Shown: positions 7,882 through 18,504, numbered from the stretch's first letter. The stretch is 64,000 nt of DNA from Tsukamurella tyrosinosolvens (GCF_900104775.1 NZ_FNSA01000003.1:2170001-2234000), one strand, 5' to 3'. Notes: generated from the sequence alone by a model not told the origin. A program made the numbers and translations.

Positions 7882-9621
7882 TCAGGTCCCGCGGCGGAGC
7901 ACCACGAAGGAGTGCCCGGGCACCGTCGTCGCGCCGTCCGCGATCGACGGCTCCTCCCACGACAGCACGGGGGACCCGTCGAACGGCGCGGCGACCGGCG
8001 ACGGGGAGAAGTTCACGACCAGTGTCAGGTCGCCCCGGTGCACGGCGAACCAGGTGGCCTCGCCCGGGTGATCGCAGGCGACGGCCCGCAGGTCGTCTGC
8101 GGCGAGGGCGGGGTCGCGACGGAGCGCGATGAGGGCGCGATGGGTCTCCAGCAGCCGCGCGTGCTCCGGACTCGCCGGCTCCGACCAGTCCAGGTGCGAG
8201 ACCGCGAAGGTCTCGGGATCCTGCGGGTCGGGCACGTCGCCCGGCGGCCAGCCGTGCTCGGCGAACTCGGCCTTGCGACCCTCCGCGGTGGCGCGCGCCA
8301 GCTCCGGCTCGGGATGGCTGGTGAAGAAGCGGAAGGGCGTCCGCGCGCCCCACTCCTCGCCCATGAACAGCATGGGCGTGAACGCGGAGAACAGGACCAG
8401 CGCGGCCTTCACCGCCAGTTGGCCGTCGGTCAGGTACGCCGCGGGCCGGTCGCCGCGGGCTCGGTTGCCCACCTGGTCGTGCGTGCACGTGTAGGCCAGG
8501 AGCTGTGACGGTGCCACCCGCGCGGGGTCGATCCGTTCCCCGTGGGTGCGGCCGCGGAACGAGCTGTACGTGCCGGCGTGGAAGAAGCCCTCGGTGAGGA
8601 CCGTCGCGAGGCACTCGGGGCTGCCGAAGTCGGCGTAGTACCCCTGTCGCTCGCCCGAGACGATGGTGTGGATCGCGTGGTGCACGTCGTCGTTCCACTG
8701 GGCGGCGAGCCCGCAGCCGCCCAACTCGGTGGCGGTGACCAGGCGCGGGTCGTTGAGGTCCGATTCCGCGACGAGGGCCAGCGGACGGCCGAGGTCGGCG
8801 GAGAGGCTCGCGGCCAGCGCGGCGGCGTCCTGCAGGATATGGCGGTCGGAGTGGTCGACGAGGGCGTGCACTGCGTCGAGCCGCAGCCCGTCGACGCCGT
8901 AGCGGCGCAGCCACCAACCGATGTCGTCGAGCAGGAACCGACGGACCTCGGCGCTGCCCTCGCCGGACAGGTTGATGGTGCGACCCCAGGAGTTCGCGCC
9001 GTCGGTCTCGTACGGGCCGAAGCGCCCGAGGTAGTTGCCCGACGGTCCGAGGTGGTTGTGCACCACGTCGAGGAGCACTCCCAGTCCGAGGTCGTGCGCC
9101 GCCGCGACGAAGCGCTCCAAGCCCGACGGTCCGCCGTAGGGCTCGTGCACCGCGAACCAGCCGACACCGTCGTAGCCCCAGCCGTGCTCCCCGTTGAAGG
9201 CGTTGACCGGCATCACCTGCACGAAGCCGACGCCCAGGTCCCGTAGGTGCGGCAGGCGCTCGATGGCCGCGTCGAACGTGCCCTCGGGGGTGAACGCGCC
9301 GATGTGCAGCTCGTAGACGACCGCACCACGCAGCGCGCGGCCCGCCCACCGCGGGCCGTCCACCTCCGGGATCAGCGCCGACGGGCCGTGGACCCCGTCG
9401 GGCTGGCGGGGCGAGCGCGGATCCGGGAGGACCGTCTCGTCGTCATCGAGGAGGAAGCCGTATCGCGCACCGGGCGAGGCCGGCGCGGTGACCCGCCACC
9501 AGTCGCCGGTGCCGCGGCGCATCGCGTGGACCGCACCCTCGAGCCAGAGCCGCACCCGCCGGGGCCGCGGAGCCCACACCTCGAAGGCGTGGTCGGCGGC
9601 GGCGACGGGCGGGGTGGACAT
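7882..9621 (-). CDS. treZ: malto-oligosyltrehalose trehalohydrolase
   Basis: GH13 enzyme of 579 aa that releases trehalose from maltooligosyltrehalose. It has an N-terminal CBM48-like beta-sandwich (FEVWAPRPRRVRLWLEGAVH), then the alpha-amylase barrel: DVVHNHLGPSGNYL (region I), VDGLRLDAVHALVDHS with the nucleophile Asp (region II), LVAESDLNDPRL with the acid Glu (region III) and YTCTHDQVGNRA (region IV, TreZ-type). It acts after TreY (10352-12703). Debranching enzyme treX/glgX is not in the window. Confidence 0.96.
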   Translation of the reverse strand: MSTPPVAAADHAFEVWAPRPRRVRLWLEGAVHAMRRGTGDWWRVTAPASPGARYGFLLDDDETVLPDPRSPRQPDGVHGPSALIPEVDGPRWAGRALRGAVVYELHIGAFTPEGTFDAAIERLPHLRDLGVGFVQVMPVNAFNGEHGWGYDGVGWFAVHEPYGGPSGLERFVAAAHDLGLGVLLDVVHNHLGPSGNYLGRFGPYETDGANSWGRTINLSGEGSAEVRRFLLDDIGWWLRRYGVDGLRLDAVHALVDHSDRHILQDAAALAASLSADLGRPLALVAESDLNDPRLVTATELGGCGLAAQWNDDVHHAIHTIVSGERQGYYADFGSPECLATVLTEGFFHAGTYSSFRGRTHGERIDPARVAPSQLLAYTCTHDQVGNRARGDRPAAYLTDGQLAVKAALVLFSAFTPMLFMGEEWGARTPFRFFTSHPEPELARATAEGRKAEFAEHGWPPGDVPDPQDPETFAVSHLDWSEPASPEHARLLETHRALIALRRDPALAADDLRAVACDHPGEATWFAVHRGDLTLVVNFSPSPVAAPFDGSPVLSWEEPSIADGATTVPGHSFVVLRRGT

Positions 9622-9639
9622 CGGTTCGCAACGATAGCG

Positions 9640-10317
9640 TCAGTGGAGGCTCTCCCACTCCGCGGTGCGGGCGCGGTGCAGCTCGATCGCCGCGAGCGCC
9701 GACTCCGCCGTCTCGTGCCGGCCGCCGGTGATGCACCCGATCGGGCGGTAGTCGTGCTGGTCGAGGGCGCGGAACCGCCACACGTCGTCCAACGAGTGGG
9801 TGCAGACGTGCGTGGTCAGCGTGACCACGGCCGGTTCCCCGAGGCACGCGCTGGCGTCCTCGGCGAAGACCTCCGCAAAGGTGCGCTCGCCGAGGCGGAC
9901 GTACAGCGTGTCGCTCATCGGCACTTCGCTCAGCACGGTGCGATCCCCGGCGAGGATCAGCCGGTCGTGGATCTCAGCCGTGAGCGCCCAGGCCGAGGCC
10001 ATCCCCGCGCAGCGGATCAGCAGGTGCGCGACCTCCTCCGCGTCGTCCAACAGCCCCAGGATGGAGTTGCGGCCCTCGCGCAGCGCCCGCACCTCGATGG
10101 CGCCGCCCGGCAGCGTCTGCGCGGTGAGGCGCGACGTTCCGGAGACCACGACCAGCCGCCCGGTGGGCAGCAGGTCGGCCGGGAGGCCGTGGTCGCGCAG
10201 CGATTCGGCGACCCGCGCGAGCGTGGAGGCGCGGATGCGGTTGCCGCTGACGCCGACGCGCGCGGTGGCGGACTGGGCGAGTGCCGTGGAGAGCGGCCGC
10301 GGGGTTTCGCTGTTCAT
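9640..10317 (-). CDS. unknown protein encoded between treY and treZ
   Basis: Protein of 225 aa I do not recognise. It looks soluble and alpha/beta, without signal peptide or membrane segment. The centre has LDDAEEVAHLLIRCAGMASAW and ERTFAEVFAEDASACLGEP; the C-terminus has VTLTTHVCTHSLDDVWRFRA. It sits 18 bases upstream of treZ and 34 bases downstream of treY on the same strand, so it is probably cotranscribed with them, but nothing in the sequence ties it to sugar metabolism. Confidence 0.6.
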   Translation of the reverse strand: MNSETPRPLSTALAQSATARVGVSGNRIRASTLARVAESLRDHGLPADLLPTGRLVVVSGTSRLTAQTLPGGAIEVRALREGRNSILGLLDDAEEVAHLLIRCAGMASAWALTAEIHDRLILAGDRTVLSEVPMSDTLYVRLGERTFAEVFAEDASACLGEPAVVTLTTHVCTHSLDDVWRFRALDQHDYRPIGCITGGRHETAESALAAIELHRARTAEWESLH

Positions 10318-10351
10318 GCCCCGAGTGTGCGCGGACCCACTGACAAGTTTT

Positions 10352-12703
10352 CTACTCGCGTACCAGCAGGGCGACAGGATGTTCGAGGAAGACCTCGTTG
10401 AGCGGTGTCCGACCTGCGACGACGTTCCCGGTCAGACGATCGGTCCAGCTGTCGTCACCGAGGTCGACGTGCGTGTCGCGCCAGCCCCCGGTGCGCTCGA
10501 GGCGGAGCGAGTGGCGCGTCGCGAGCGCGGCGACATCGGGGGCCCCGTCGCGCGGGCCGCGGAGGAAGCCGAGCAGGTGGTCCGCCGCCGGTCCGTCCGC
10601 GGCGATCGGGGCGTACGAGCCCTCGACGAAGCTGCCCGGACGCTCGCGGCGCAGCCGGAGCGCGGCACGGACGAGGCGCTGCTTGGGATGGGCGTCGTCC
10701 GCCGCGTCCCAGTCGACGGGCCGCCGGTTGTCCGGGTCGACCAGCGAGTCCTCCCAGCGTTCGGTGCCCTGGTAGACGTCCGGCACGCCGGGGCCCGCGA
10801 GTTGCAGCAGCTTCTGGGCGAGCGCGTCCGAGCGGCCGTGCGGCGCCAGCCGGGCGACGAGGTCCGTGAGCGCGGCACCGTCGAACAGCGCGTCGAGGAA
10901 GGCGTGTCCGGCGGCCTCGAAGGCACCGTCGGGCGAAGTCCAGGAGGTGCCGATGCGGCCCTCGCGCATCGCCTTCTCGGCGTACGCGTGCAGACGCCCC
11001 CGGAGGTCGTCGGTGATCGCGCCGTCATCCGGCCAGACCCCGAACGCGGTCTGCAGGAGGAACAGGCCCGTCACCGGGTCCAGCAGGGAGGGGCGCAGGA
11101 GCATCCACCGGTCGACGACGGGGGCCCAGTCGGTCGGGCACTGGCTCAGCACGCCGATCCGGGCCCGCACGTCCTCGCCGCGCTTGGTGTCGTGCGTCGA
11201 GAGGGTCGTCATCGTCGCGGGCCACTCGGCGGCGCGGCGGGCGAACGCCGGGTGCGGGTCAGTCGGCCCGAAGTCCGACGGTGCGCCGCCGACCTCCTGC
11301 AGGGAGATCAGTCGCGCGGTGCGGTAGAACAGCGTGTCCTCGACGGCCTTCGCGGTGAGCGCGCCCGTGAACTGGGGGAAGCGCGCCGTGGTCTCGGCGC
11401 CGCGGTCGCGGGCCTCGGCGAGCAGGTCGACGGCGTCCGTGCTGCCGGGCTCGTCCTCATCGCACTCCTGGGAGCGGGTGCGGACGTCCTCGCGCAGCCG
11501 GGCCGCGGCTGTCGCGAGCACGGGGTAGTCGTCGCGGTAGTACGGCGTGACCTGCGCCCATCGCACGATCGCCTCCTCGATCAGCGGCTGCGGAGGCGGC
11601 CCGGCGAGCGATTTCGGCGTCGATTCGCGCAGCACTGCCCGCGCGAGCCGGCGCAGCTCGGGGCCGAGATCGCCCCGGGCGAGCCCGTCGCCGATCCCGA
11701 GGCGCGCGGCGTGCAGCGCCTCCGTGCCGCCGTCGTCGCCCGCCCAGCGCTCGTGCACCGCGCTGAGGCCCACCGCGCCGGCGGGATCCAGCAGGGCATG
11801 GCCGAGCTCGCGGAGCGCGTCGTAGCCGGTCGTCCCGTCCACGGGTAGCCCCGGATCCAGCGGCTCGTCCGGCTCGAGGATCTTCTCGATCACGATCCAG
11901 GCGTCGGGGCCGGTCAGCTCGCGCAGCCGGCGCAGGTAACCGGCGGGATCGGCCAGTCCGTCCGGGTGATCGACGCGCAGCCCGTCGGCGATGCCGTCCG
12001 CGAACCAGGACCCGATCTCGGCGTGCGTCGCGGCGAAGACGGTGGGATCCTCCACGCGCACCGCGGCCAGGTCGTCGACGGTGAAGAACCGGCGGTACGC
12101 GCGGACCGGGGAGTCCCACGGCACCAGCCGGTAGGGCTGGGCGTAGTGGACGCGCTCGGCGTCGCCGCCGCCCACGTCGCGGCCGATCGGGAAGACCCGG
12201 TCGTGGTAGCGCAGCACCGGCTCCGGACCGGTCCGGTCGAGGCTGATCGCCGCGGCGTCGGCCTCGGAGGCCAGGACGGGGAGGGCGAGTTTGCCGCCCG
12301 CGCCGTTGCGCGGGTCCCAGTCGATGTCGAAGTAGTGCGCGAACGGGGACTTCCGGCCGTGCGCGAGCACGTCCCACCACCACGGGTTCTGCTCGGGGCG
12401 GCCGACGCCGAGGTGGTTCGGGACGATGTCGATCACCAGGCCGAGTCCGTCGACGTGCGCCGAATCCGCGAGGCGTTCCAATCCCTTACGCCCGCCGAGC
12501 TCGGCGCGGACCGTCGTCGGATCGGTCACGTCGTAGCCGTGCGTCGAGCCGCGGACCGCCTCGAGGACGGGGGAGAGGTAGAGGTGCGTCACGCCCAGAT
12601 CGGCCAGGTGGGGCACGCGACGGGCGGCGTCGTCGAAGGTGAAGGACGGCCCCAGTTGCAGCCGGTAGGTCGCGCCGACGGGTCGCACTACGCCGGAAGA
12701 CAT
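10352..12703 (-). CDS. treY: malto-oligosyltrehalose synthase
   Basis: GH13 intramolecular transglycosylase of about 783 aa that turns the reducing end of maltodextrin into a trehalose unit. N-terminal [20 protein letters not shown] and [19 protein letters not shown] are diagnostic for Tre[10 protein letters not shown] and [18 protein letters not shown] carry GH13 regions I and II, VIEKIL region III, and [17 protein letters not shown] the TreY-type region IV. Start chosen at ATG 12703 ([12 protein letters not shown]); ATG 12715 is possible. It is divergent from bioA and upstream of the unknown gene and treZ. Confidence 0.96.
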   Translation of the reverse strand: MSSGVVRPVGATYRLQLGPSFTFDDAARRVPHLADLGVTHLYLSPVLEAVRGSTHGYDVTDPTTVRAELGGRKGLERLADSAHVDGLGLVIDIVPNHLGVGRPEQNPWWWDVLAHGRKSPFAHYFDIDWDPRNGAGGKLALPVLASEADAAAISLDRTGPEPVLRYHDRVFPIGRDVGGGDAERVHYAQPYRLVPWDSPVRAYRRFFTVDDLAAVRVEDPTVFAATHAEIGSWFADGIADGLRVDHPDGLADPAGYLRRLRELTGPDAWIVIEKILEPDEPLDPGLPVDGTTGYDALRELGHALLDPAGAVGLSAVHERWAGDDGGTEALHAARLGIGDGLARGDLGPELRRLARAVLRESTPKSLAGPPPQPLIEEAIVRWAQVTPYYRDDYPVLATAAARLREDVRTRSQECDEDEPGSTDAVDLLAEARDRGAETTARFPQFTGALTAKAVEDTLFYRTARLISLQEVGGAPSDFGPTDPHPAFARRAAEWPATMTTLSTHDTKRGEDVRARIGVLSQCPTDWAPVVDRWMLLRPSLLDPVTGLFLLQTAFGVWPDDGAITDDLRGRLHAYAEKAMREGRIGTSWTSPDGAFEAAGHAFLDALFDGAALTDLVARLAPHGRSDALAQKLLQLAGPGVPDVYQGTERWEDSLVDPDNRRPVDWDAADDAHPKQRLVRAALRLRRERPGSFVEGSYAPIAADGPAADHLLGFLRGPRDGAPDVAALATRHSLRLERTGGWRDTHVDLGDDSWTDRLTGNVVAGRTPLNEVFLEHPVALLVRE

Positions 12704-12801
12704 GGGCCCGATCATGCCATCCGCGATCGCCGCCGCCGGTCGGCGCCACACCCACCCGGCGGATGGCCACGCGGCGCGGCGCACCGCTAACGTGGCCCGA
12801 C

Positions 12802-14073
12802 ATGACGCCCGACGAGATCCTCGACCTGGACACCCGGACGCTCTGGCACCCGTACAGCGCCGTCGGCGGCGCGGGGGCGCGGGTCGTCACCTCCGCCGAG
12901 GGAGTTCGCCTGACGCTCGGCGACGGCACGGAGGTCATCGACGGGATGAGCTCCTGGTGGGCGGCGATCCACGGCTACCGCAATCCCGTGCTCGACGCCG
13001 CCGCCAAGGCCCAGATCGACACCATGTCGCACGTCATGTTCGGCGGGCTCACCCACGAGAGCGCCGCCCGCCTCGGCGAGCTGCTGGTGCGCATCACTCC
13101 CGACGGCCTCGACCGCGTCTTCCTCGCCGACAGCGGCTCGGTCTCCATCGAGGTCGCCGTGAAGACCGCCCTCCAGTACTGGCGAGCCCGCGGCGTCGCC
13201 GGCCGCAACCGCCTGCTGACCTGGCGCGGGGGCTATCACGGCGACACGTTCACCCCGATGAGCGTCTGTGACCCGGACGGCGGCATGCACTCGCTGTGGA
13301 GCGACGTCCTCACGACGCAGGTCTTCGCGCCCGCGCCGCCCGCCGAGTACGACGAGGCCTACGTCGCCGAGCTGGATCGGCTGGTGGCCGAGCACGCGCA
13401 CGAGCTGGCCGCCGTCATCATCGAGCCGGTCGTGCAGGGTGCGGGCGGCATGCGCTTCCACCCGCCCGCCTACGTGGCGGCCCTCCGCGAGATCACGCGG
13501 CGGCACGACGTCCTGCTCATCTGCGACGAGATCGCCACCGGCTTCGGCCGCACCGGCACCCTCTTCGCCAGCGAAGCCGCCGGCATCACGCCGGACATCC
13601 TGTGCGTCGGCAAGGCCCTGACCGGCGGGTACCTCACCCTCGCCGCCATGCTTTGCACCGATGAGGTCGCGCTCACCATCTCGCGCTCGGACCAGGGTGC
13701 ACTCATGCACGGCCCGACGTTCATGGGCAACCCGCTGGCCTGCGCGATCGCCGTCGCCAGCACGGAGCTGCTGCTCTCTCAGGACTGGGCCGCCCGGGTC
13801 GCGGCCATCGAACAGGGGCTGCGGGACGGCCTCGCACCGCTCCGCGAACTCCCCGGTGTCGTGGACGTCCGGGTGCTCGGCGCCATCGGCGTCGTGCAGC
13901 TCGAGAAGCCCGTCGACATGGCCGCCGCGACCGACGCGACCATCGCCGCGGGCGTCTGGCTGCGCCCCTTCCGCGACCTCGTCTACACGATGCCGCCGTT
14001 CGTCAGCACCCCCGACGACGTCGCGGCGATCTGCGGAGGCGTGTCGGCCGCAGTGCGCGCGGCGCTACAGTGA
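12802..14073 (+). CDS. bioA: adenosylmethionine-8-amino-7-oxononanoate aminotransferase (DAPA synthase)
   Basis: PLP class-III aminotransferase making 7,8-diaminopelargonate with SAM as amino donor. About 423 aa. WHPYSAVGG at the N-terminus and [17 protein letters not shown] are BioA substrate-site signatures. The cofactor Asp is in [13 protein letters not shown] (about residue 242) and the Schiff-base Lys in [10 protein letters not shown] (about residue 271). The ATG at 12802 aligns with mycobacterial BioA; an in-frame ATG at 12763 would add 13 residues of poor quality. It heads bioA-bioF-bioD. No BioQ-like palindrome is visible in the bioA/treY intergenic region. Confidence 0.97.
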   Translation: MTPDEILDLDTRTLWHPYSAVGGAGARVVTSAEGVRLTLGDGTEVIDGMSSWWAAIHGYRNPVLDAAAKAQIDTMSHVMFGGLTHESAARLGELLVRITPDGLDRVFLADSGSVSIEVAVKTALQYWRARGVAGRNRLLTWRGGYHGDTFTPMSVCDPDGGMHSLWSDVLTTQVFAPAPPAEYDEAYVAELDRLVAEHAHELAAVIIEPVVQGAGGMRFHPPAYVAALREITRRHDVLLICDEIATGFGRTGTLFASEAAGITPDILCVGKALTGGYLTLAAMLCTDEVALTISRSDQGALMHGPTFMGNPLACAIAVASTELLLSQDWAARVAAIEQGLRDGLAPLRELPGVVDVRVLGAIGVVQLEKPVDMAAATDATIAAGVWLRPFRDLVYTMPPFVSTPDDVAAICGGVSAAVRAALQ

Positions 14074-14077
14074 GGGC

Positions 14078-15235
14078 ATGAACGGTGTTCAACTCCCGGC
14101 TCGCCGAGACGTGCAGGCGGACGCGCTCGGGTGGCTCGACGGCTACGCCGCCGACCGAGCCGACGCGGGTCTCCGCCGGTCGCTGACGGCGCGCCGGCCC
14201 GGGGAATCCGGCCTCGACCTCGCCTCGAACGACTACCTGGGGCTCAGTCGCCACCCCCGCGTGCTCGATGCCGCCGCCGAGGCGCTCCGCGTCTGGGGCG
14301 CCGGCGCGACCGGATCGCGCCTGGTCACCGGTACGACCGAGCTGCACGAACGGTTCGAGCGCAACGTCGCCGCCTTCGTCGGCGCGGAGGCCGCCCTCTG
14401 CTTCTCGTCCGGGTACCTCGCGAACCTCGGTGTGGTCACCGCCCTCGCCGGCCGGGGTGCGCTCGTCGTCTCCGACGGCGGCTCCCATGCCTCCCTCGTC
14501 GACGCCTGCCGCCTGTCCCGCGCCCGGATCGTGGTCACCCCGCGGGGCGACGTGAACGCCGTTCGAGAAGCCCTCGCGGAGCGCTCCGAGGAGCGGGCGA
14601 TCGTCCTCACCGACTCGGTCTACAGTGCCGACGGCGTCCTCGCGCCCGTCGGCGACCTGTACGCCGCGGCCCGCGCGCACGGTGCCGCGCTCGTGGTCGA
14701 CGAGGCGCACGGCCTCGGCGTCCGTGGCGACGGTGGGCGCGGCCTCGTCCAGGAGCTGGGGCTCGCGGGCGCGCCCGACCTGGTCGTCACCGCCACCATG
14801 TCGAAGGCGCTCGGCTCGCAGGGAGGCGTCGTCCTCGGCCCCGAGCGGGTGCGCGCGCACCTCATCGATGCCGCGCGTCCCTTCATCTTCGACACCGGCC
14901 TCGCGCCGGCCGCCGTCGCCGCCGCGGACGCCGCCCTCGGGGAGCTCCGGGCCGATCCCGCGCTCGCCGGCCGGGTCCTGAGCCGGGCGCGCGCCGTCGC
15001 GGCGGGCATCGGCGCGCCCGAGCCGACGTCGGCCGTCGTCTCGCTCGTCCTCGGCGAACCCGAACGGGCCGTCGCCGCCCGCGATGCCTGCGCGGCACAG
15101 GGCGTGCAGGTCGGCTGCTTCCGGCCGCCGTCGGTCCCGGAGGGCACGTCGCGCCTGCGGATCACCGTGCGCGCCGACCTCACCGATGCCGACGTCGCCA
15201 CGGCCGTCGGCGCGATCCGGGCGGCCGTCGCGTGA
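14078..15235 (+). CDS. bioF: 8-amino-7-oxononanoate synthase
   Basis: PLP enzyme condensing pimeloyl-ACP/CoA with alanine. 385 aa, with [35 protein letters not shown] and the Schiff-base Lys243 in [12 protein letters not shown]. It starts five bases after the bioA stop and overlaps bioD by four bases (GTGA). The first five codons coincide with a perfect TGAAC-N3-GTTCA palindrome (14079-14091) matching the boxes upstream of bioB. Confidence 0.96.
   Translation: MNGVQLPARRDVQADALGWLDGYAADRADAGLRRSLTARRPGESGLDLASNDYLGLSRHPRVLDAAAEALRVWGAGATGSRLVTGTTELHERFERNVAAFVGAEAALCFSSGYLANLGVVTALAGRGALVVSDGGSHASLVDACRLSRARIVVTPRGDVNAVREALAERSEERAIVLTDSVYSADGVLAPVGDLYAAARAHGAALVVDEAHGLGVRGDGGRGLVQELGLAGAPDLVVTATMSKALGSQGGVVLGPERVRAHLIDAARPFIFDTGLAPAAVAAADAALGELRADPALAGRVLSRARAVAAGIGAPEPTSAVVSLVLGEPERAVAARDACAAQGVQVGCFRPPSVPEGTSRLRITVRADLTDADVATAVGAIRAAVA
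14079..14091. promoter_or_regulatory. BioQ-like palindrome overlapping the bioF start codon
   Basis: The 13 bases TGAACGGTGTTCA form a perfect inverted repeat, TGAAC-N3-GTTCA, beginning at the second base of the bioF ATG. The same palindrome is upstream of bioB. Corynebacterial BioQ (TetR family) recognises a site of the TGAAC-N3-GTTAC type. Binding here is inferred; it could regulate an internal promoter or act as a roadblock within bioAFD. Confidence 0.45.
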
Positions 15236-15942
15236 TCCTCTGCGTCACCGGCACGTCCACCGGCGTCGGCAAGACCGTCGCGACGGCGGCCCTCGCCGCC
15301 GCCCTGCTGCCGAGCGGCCCGGTCACCGTCGTCAAGCCCGCCCAGACGGGGTTCGCCGACGGTGCGGTGCGGGACGAGGACGGCCAGCTCGCCGACGCGG
15401 CCGAGGTGGCCCGCCTCGCGCCGGGCGCCGTCACCGTCGAGCACCGTCGGTACCCCGAACCCCTCGCGCCGCTGACCGCCGCCCGCCGGGCGGGTCTGCC
15501 GCCCCTCGGGCGCGACGAGGCCGTCGTCGTCGTGCGGCAGGCGAGTGGTGCGGTGCTCGTCGAGGGTGCCGGCGGCGTCCTCGTACGCCTCGGTGTCGAC
15601 CGGAATCGCACACCGTTCACGCTCGTCGATCTGGCGGCCGATCTTGACGCACCGGTCGTCGTGGTCGCCGACCCGGCGCTCGGCACGCTCAATCACACCG
15701 AACTGACGGTCCGCGCCCTCGAGGCGGGCGGCGTCGCCTGCGCCGGCATCGTGCTGTCCCGCTGGCCCGACGCCCCGGGCCTGGCCGAGCGGTGCAACCT
15801 CGACGACCTGCCCGAGGTCACGGGCGTGCCGATCGTCGGGCGGATCCCCGACGGTGCCGCCGCGCTCCCGCCCGCGCGGTTCGCGGCGGCGGCACCCTCG
15901 TGGTTCGACGGGCCCTGGCTCAGCGCGCGATCCAGGCGCTGA
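15232..15942 (+). CDS. bioD: dethiobiotin synthetase
   Basis: ATP-dependent carboxylase closing the ureido ring of dethiobiotin; 236 aa. The N-terminal P-loop GTSTGVGKT, the KPAQTG motif and VEGAGGVLV are family signatures. GTG start at 15232 overlaps the bioF stop as GTGA. The 3' end overlaps the convergent phosphatase gene by 23 bases. BioA, BioF and BioD here plus BioB downstream complete the route from the pimeloyl thioester to biotin. Confidence 0.96.
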   Translation: MILCVTGTSTGVGKTVATAALAAALLPSGPVTVVKPAQTGFADGAVRDEDGQLADAAEVARLAPGAVTVEHRRYPEPLAPLTAARRAGLPPLGRDEAVVVVRQASGAVLVEGAGGVLVRLGVDRNRTPFTLVDLAADLDAPVVVVADPALGTLNHTELTVRALEAGGVACAGIVLSRWPDAPGLAERCNLDDLPEVTGVPIVGRIPDGAAALPPARFAAAAPSWFDGPWLSARSRR

Positions 15943-17053
15943 GCAGGTCGATCCGCTGCCAGCCGCCCGGCACGTCGAGCGGGTAGCCGGCCGGACCGGC
16001 GGTGCGGGCGATCCGCTCGCGCAGCTGATCGTCGGTGAGGCCGGGATGCGCGGCACGGAGCAGCCGGACGGCGCCCGCGGGCACCTGGACGGGGGCGTCG
16101 CCGCCGACGCGCGGCAGGCCCCAGCTCAGGTCGCGCCGGTACGCCGCGGCCCCGGCTCCCGTCTCGACGTAGTTCTGCTGGCACGCGACGACCTCGGCGA
16201 TGCCGGCGCCGGCGCGCGCCGAGAGGACGGCGCGCAGCTCGGTGCGGGCGCCGGCGACCAGGTCGGCGAACCGCGGGTCGGCGAGCGCGTCCGAGACCGC
16301 CGCCTGGGCGAGGATCCGCCCGCCGATCACATCGAGCGGATAGTGCACCCCCAGGACCACGCGGTGGCGGCCGTAGTCGGCGCCGCGCGCGAGGAGCTGC
16401 GGCCCGAGCTCGGGGAGCAGCGTCGCGATGACGATCGCCTCGGCGTACCCCCAGGCGGTGTGGCCCGACGGGTACGAGCCCGAGCCGCGCACCGAGTCGT
16501 ACAGGTCGGCGCGGCCGTCGCCGTAGCGGGTGATCCGATCCGGGGCGATCTCGAACGGGCGCCGGTACTGGAAGTGCTTCTTCGCGGCGGAGGTGTCGAC
16601 ATAGGAGTTGATCAGCGCCTTCTTGCCCACCAGGAGGGCGGTGGTCTTCGGGAGCTCGCCGGCTTTCTCGGCGGCGCGGAAGGCGGGGGTGAGGCGGCTG
16701 CCGAGGGCGTTGAAGACGGAGTCGTCGAGGATGCCGTAATTGTCGTTGACGGCGTAGCGCTGCTCCGCGGGGGTCGCGGCGCGGTTGGTGGCCACCGCCG
16801 TGTCCAGGTTCGCGTCGAGGACGGATTTCGGCAGGCCGGAGAAGGCCGCCAACTGATCGATGTACGAGTTGGGCGCGACCTTCGAGCCGCTCGCCTCCGC
16901 GGAGAACGGGCTCGCCGACGGCGCCGGCTTCGGGGTGAGCGTGCAGGAGGCACCCGGGGCCGCGGCGGCGGTACCCGCCGTCGATCCGAGCGGTCCGGTC
17001 AGGGAGGCGATCGCGATCGCTGTGACCAGTATCTTCTTCGAGCGCAACGTCAT
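15920..17053 (-). CDS. secreted PAP2-type (class A-like) acid phosphatase
   Basis: Protein of 377 aa with an N-terminal signal peptide ([20 protein letters not shown], cleavage near the Ala-rich stretch at 28-33). The three-part PAP2 signature is present: KKHFQYRRP (Arg-Pro, near 165), [13 protein letters not shown] (His near 198) and [19 protein letters not shown] (Arg near 229, His near 237). [10 protein letters not shown] is typical of class A non-specific acid phosphatases. The extra C-terminal domain of about 120 aa is unassigned. The ATG at 17053 begins the signal peptide; the gene is divergent from bioB. Confidence 0.88.
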   Translation of the reverse strand: MTLRSKKILVTAIAIASLTGPLGSTAGTAAAAPGASCTLTPKPAPSASPFSAEASGSKVAPNSYIDQLAAFSGLPKSVLDANLDTAVATNRAATPAEQRYAVNDNYGILDDSVFNALGSRLTPAFRAAEKAGELPKTTALLVGKKALINSYVDTSAAKKHFQYRRPFEIAPDRITRYGDGRADLYDSVRGSGSYPSGHTAWGYAEAIVIATLLPELGPQLLARGADYGRHRVVLGVHYPLDVIGGRILAQAAVSDALADPRFADLVAGARTELRAVLSARAGAGIAEVVACQQNYVETGAGAAAYRRDLSWGLPRVGGDAPVQVPAGAVRLLRAAHPGLTDDQLRERIARTAGPAGYPLDVPGGWQRIDLLSAWIAR

Positions 17054-17142
17054 GGGAACACTGTCGCGGCGATAGATAGAAAAGGGAAGGAAACGAATTC
17101 GGTCGAGTCGGTGAACGTTTCCCGCCGTCGCGAGGCGAGCCT

Positions 17143-17173
17143 TGAACACTGTTCATGAATTGAACGCTGTACA
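17143..17173. promoter_or_regulatory. tandem BioQ-like operators upstream of bioB
   Basis: Two adjacent palindromes: TGAACACTGTTCA (17143-17155, perfect TGAAC-N3-GTTCA) and TGAACGCTGTACA (17161-17173, one mismatch). Centres are 18 bases apart. They lie about 70-100 bases upstream of bioB and between bioB and the divergent phosphatase. They resemble corynebacterial BioQ sites; the bioQ gene is not in this window. Confidence 0.6.
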
Positions 17174-17244
17174 GTGCTCGGTAACCGCGACGCCTCGGTG
17201 TCGCAGACCACAGCCGAACGACCACAGCCGACGAGGGAGATCAC

Positions 17245-18252
17245 ATGACCGGGGTCCTGGCCGACATCATCGAGGTCGCGCGCGAGCAGGTGCTCGAGCG
17301 CGGCGAGGGGCTGAGTCAGGAGCAGGTGCTCGCCGTGCTCCAGCTCCCCGACGACAAGCTCGACGAGGTGCTGCAGCTCGCGCACGAGGTGCGCATGAAG
17401 TGGTGCGGTCCCGAGGTTGAGGTCGAGGGCATCATCAGCCTCAAGACCGGCGGCTGCCCCGAGGACTGCCACTTCTGCAGCCAGTCCGGCTTGTTCGAGT
17501 CGCCCGTGCGCTCGGCGTGGATCGACATCCCGTCGCTGGTCGAGGCCGCGAAGCAGACCGCCAAGACCGGTGCCACCGAGTTCTGCATCGTCGCCGCCGT
17601 CCGCGGCCCGGACAAGCGCCTCATGAGCCAGGTCGCCGCCGGCATCGAGGCGATCCGCAACGAGGTCGACATCCAGATCGCGTGCAGCCTGGGCATGCTC
17701 ACCCAGGAGCAGGTCGACGAGCTCAAGGCCATGGGCGTGCACCGCTACAACCACAATCTCGAGACCTCGAAGTCGCACTTCCCGAACGTCGTGACCACGC
17801 ACTCCTGGGAGGAGCGCTGGGGCACCCTGCAGATGGTGCGCGAGGCCGGCATGGAGGTCTGCTGCGGCGGCATCCTGGGCATGGGGGAGACGCTGGAGCA
17901 GCGGGCCGAGTTCGCCGCGAACCTCGCGGAGCTGGATCCCGACGAGGTGCCCCTCAACTTCCTCAATCCGCGCCCGGGCACACCGTTCGGCGACCTCGAC
18001 GTCCTCGAGCCGAACGAGGCGCTCAAGTCCGTCGCCGCGTTCCGGCTCGCGCTGCCGCGCACCATCCTGCGGTTCGCCGGCGGCCGCGAGATCACGCTCG
18101 GTGACCTGGGTGCCGAGAAGGGCATCCTCGGCGGCATCAACGCCGTGATCGTGGGCAACTACCTCACCACTCTGGGCCGCCCGGCCGAGACCGACCTGGA
18201 CTTGCTCGGCGAGCTCAAGATGCCGATCAAGGCCCTCAACGACACCCTGTGA
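17245..18252 (+). CDS. bioB: biotin synthase
   Basis: Radical-SAM enzyme inserting sulfur into dethiobiotin. 335 aa. The SAM-cluster motif CPEDCHFC gives Cys71, Cys75 and Cys78. Further family features are [33 protein letters not shown] and [10 protein letters not shown]. It overlaps bsaP by four bases (GTGA), so it is cotranscribed with the auxiliary protein it probably needs. Two BioQ-like palindromes lie upstream. Confidence 0.97.
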   Translation: MTGVLADIIEVAREQVLERGEGLSQEQVLAVLQLPDDKLDEVLQLAHEVRMKWCGPEVEVEGIISLKTGGCPEDCHFCSQSGLFESPVRSAWIDIPSLVEAAKQTAKTGATEFCIVAAVRGPDKRLMSQVAAGIEAIRNEVDIQIACSLGMLTQEQVDELKAMGVHRYNHNLETSKSHFPNVVTTHSWEERWGTLQMVREAGMEVCCGGILGMGETLEQRAEFAANLAELDPDEVPLNFLNPRPGTPFGDLDVLEPNEALKSVAAFRLALPRTILRFAGGREITLGDLGAEKGILGGINAVIVGNYLTTLGRPAETDLDLLGELKMPIKALNDTL

Positions 18253-18467
18253 CCCTCGTGGCCGACAAGGAGCCGGTGTACGACGTGTACACCGGCAAGC
18301 CGCTCGCCGAGGGCGCGCCCGTCTTCGCGGCGGCGCTGCTCGGGCTCGAGCCGCCGCGCTATTGCACGTACTGTGCGCGCCGGATGATCGTGCAGGTCAG
18401 CCCGCACGGCTGGACCGCACGGTGCTCCCGGCACGGCGAGTTCGATTCGTCGAGCGGCGAACGCTGA
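18249..18467 (+). CDS. bsaP: biotin synthase auxiliary protein BsaP
   Basis: Small protein of 72 aa, homologue of M. tuberculosis Rv1590. The conserved part is a cysteine cluster, [18 protein letters not shown] followed by ARCSRHGEF, giving CxxC, a later Cys and a His, suited to binding an iron-sulfur cluster or zinc. Mycobacterial work has shown such proteins are required by the local type of BioB. It starts at GTG 18249, overlapping the bioB stop (GTGA). Confidence 0.9.
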   Translation: MTLVADKEPVYDVYTGKPLAEGAPVFAAALLGLEPPRYCTYCARRMIVQVSPHGWTARCSRHGEFDSSSGER

Positions 18468-18504
18468 TCGGCGTTCACAGCTCCTCTCGCTAGGCTGCGT
18501 CCCG

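Noticed and set aside
17112-17123. TGAACGTTTCCC upstream of bioB as a third BioQ-like site
   Set aside because: Only one half-site is present; there is no matching second arm.
17143-17155. Reading the bioB palindrome as a LexA (SOS) box
   Set aside because: Mycobacterial SOS boxes have CGAAC and GTTCG arms separated by four bases; this site has TGAAC/GTTCA with three and lies in a biotin operon.
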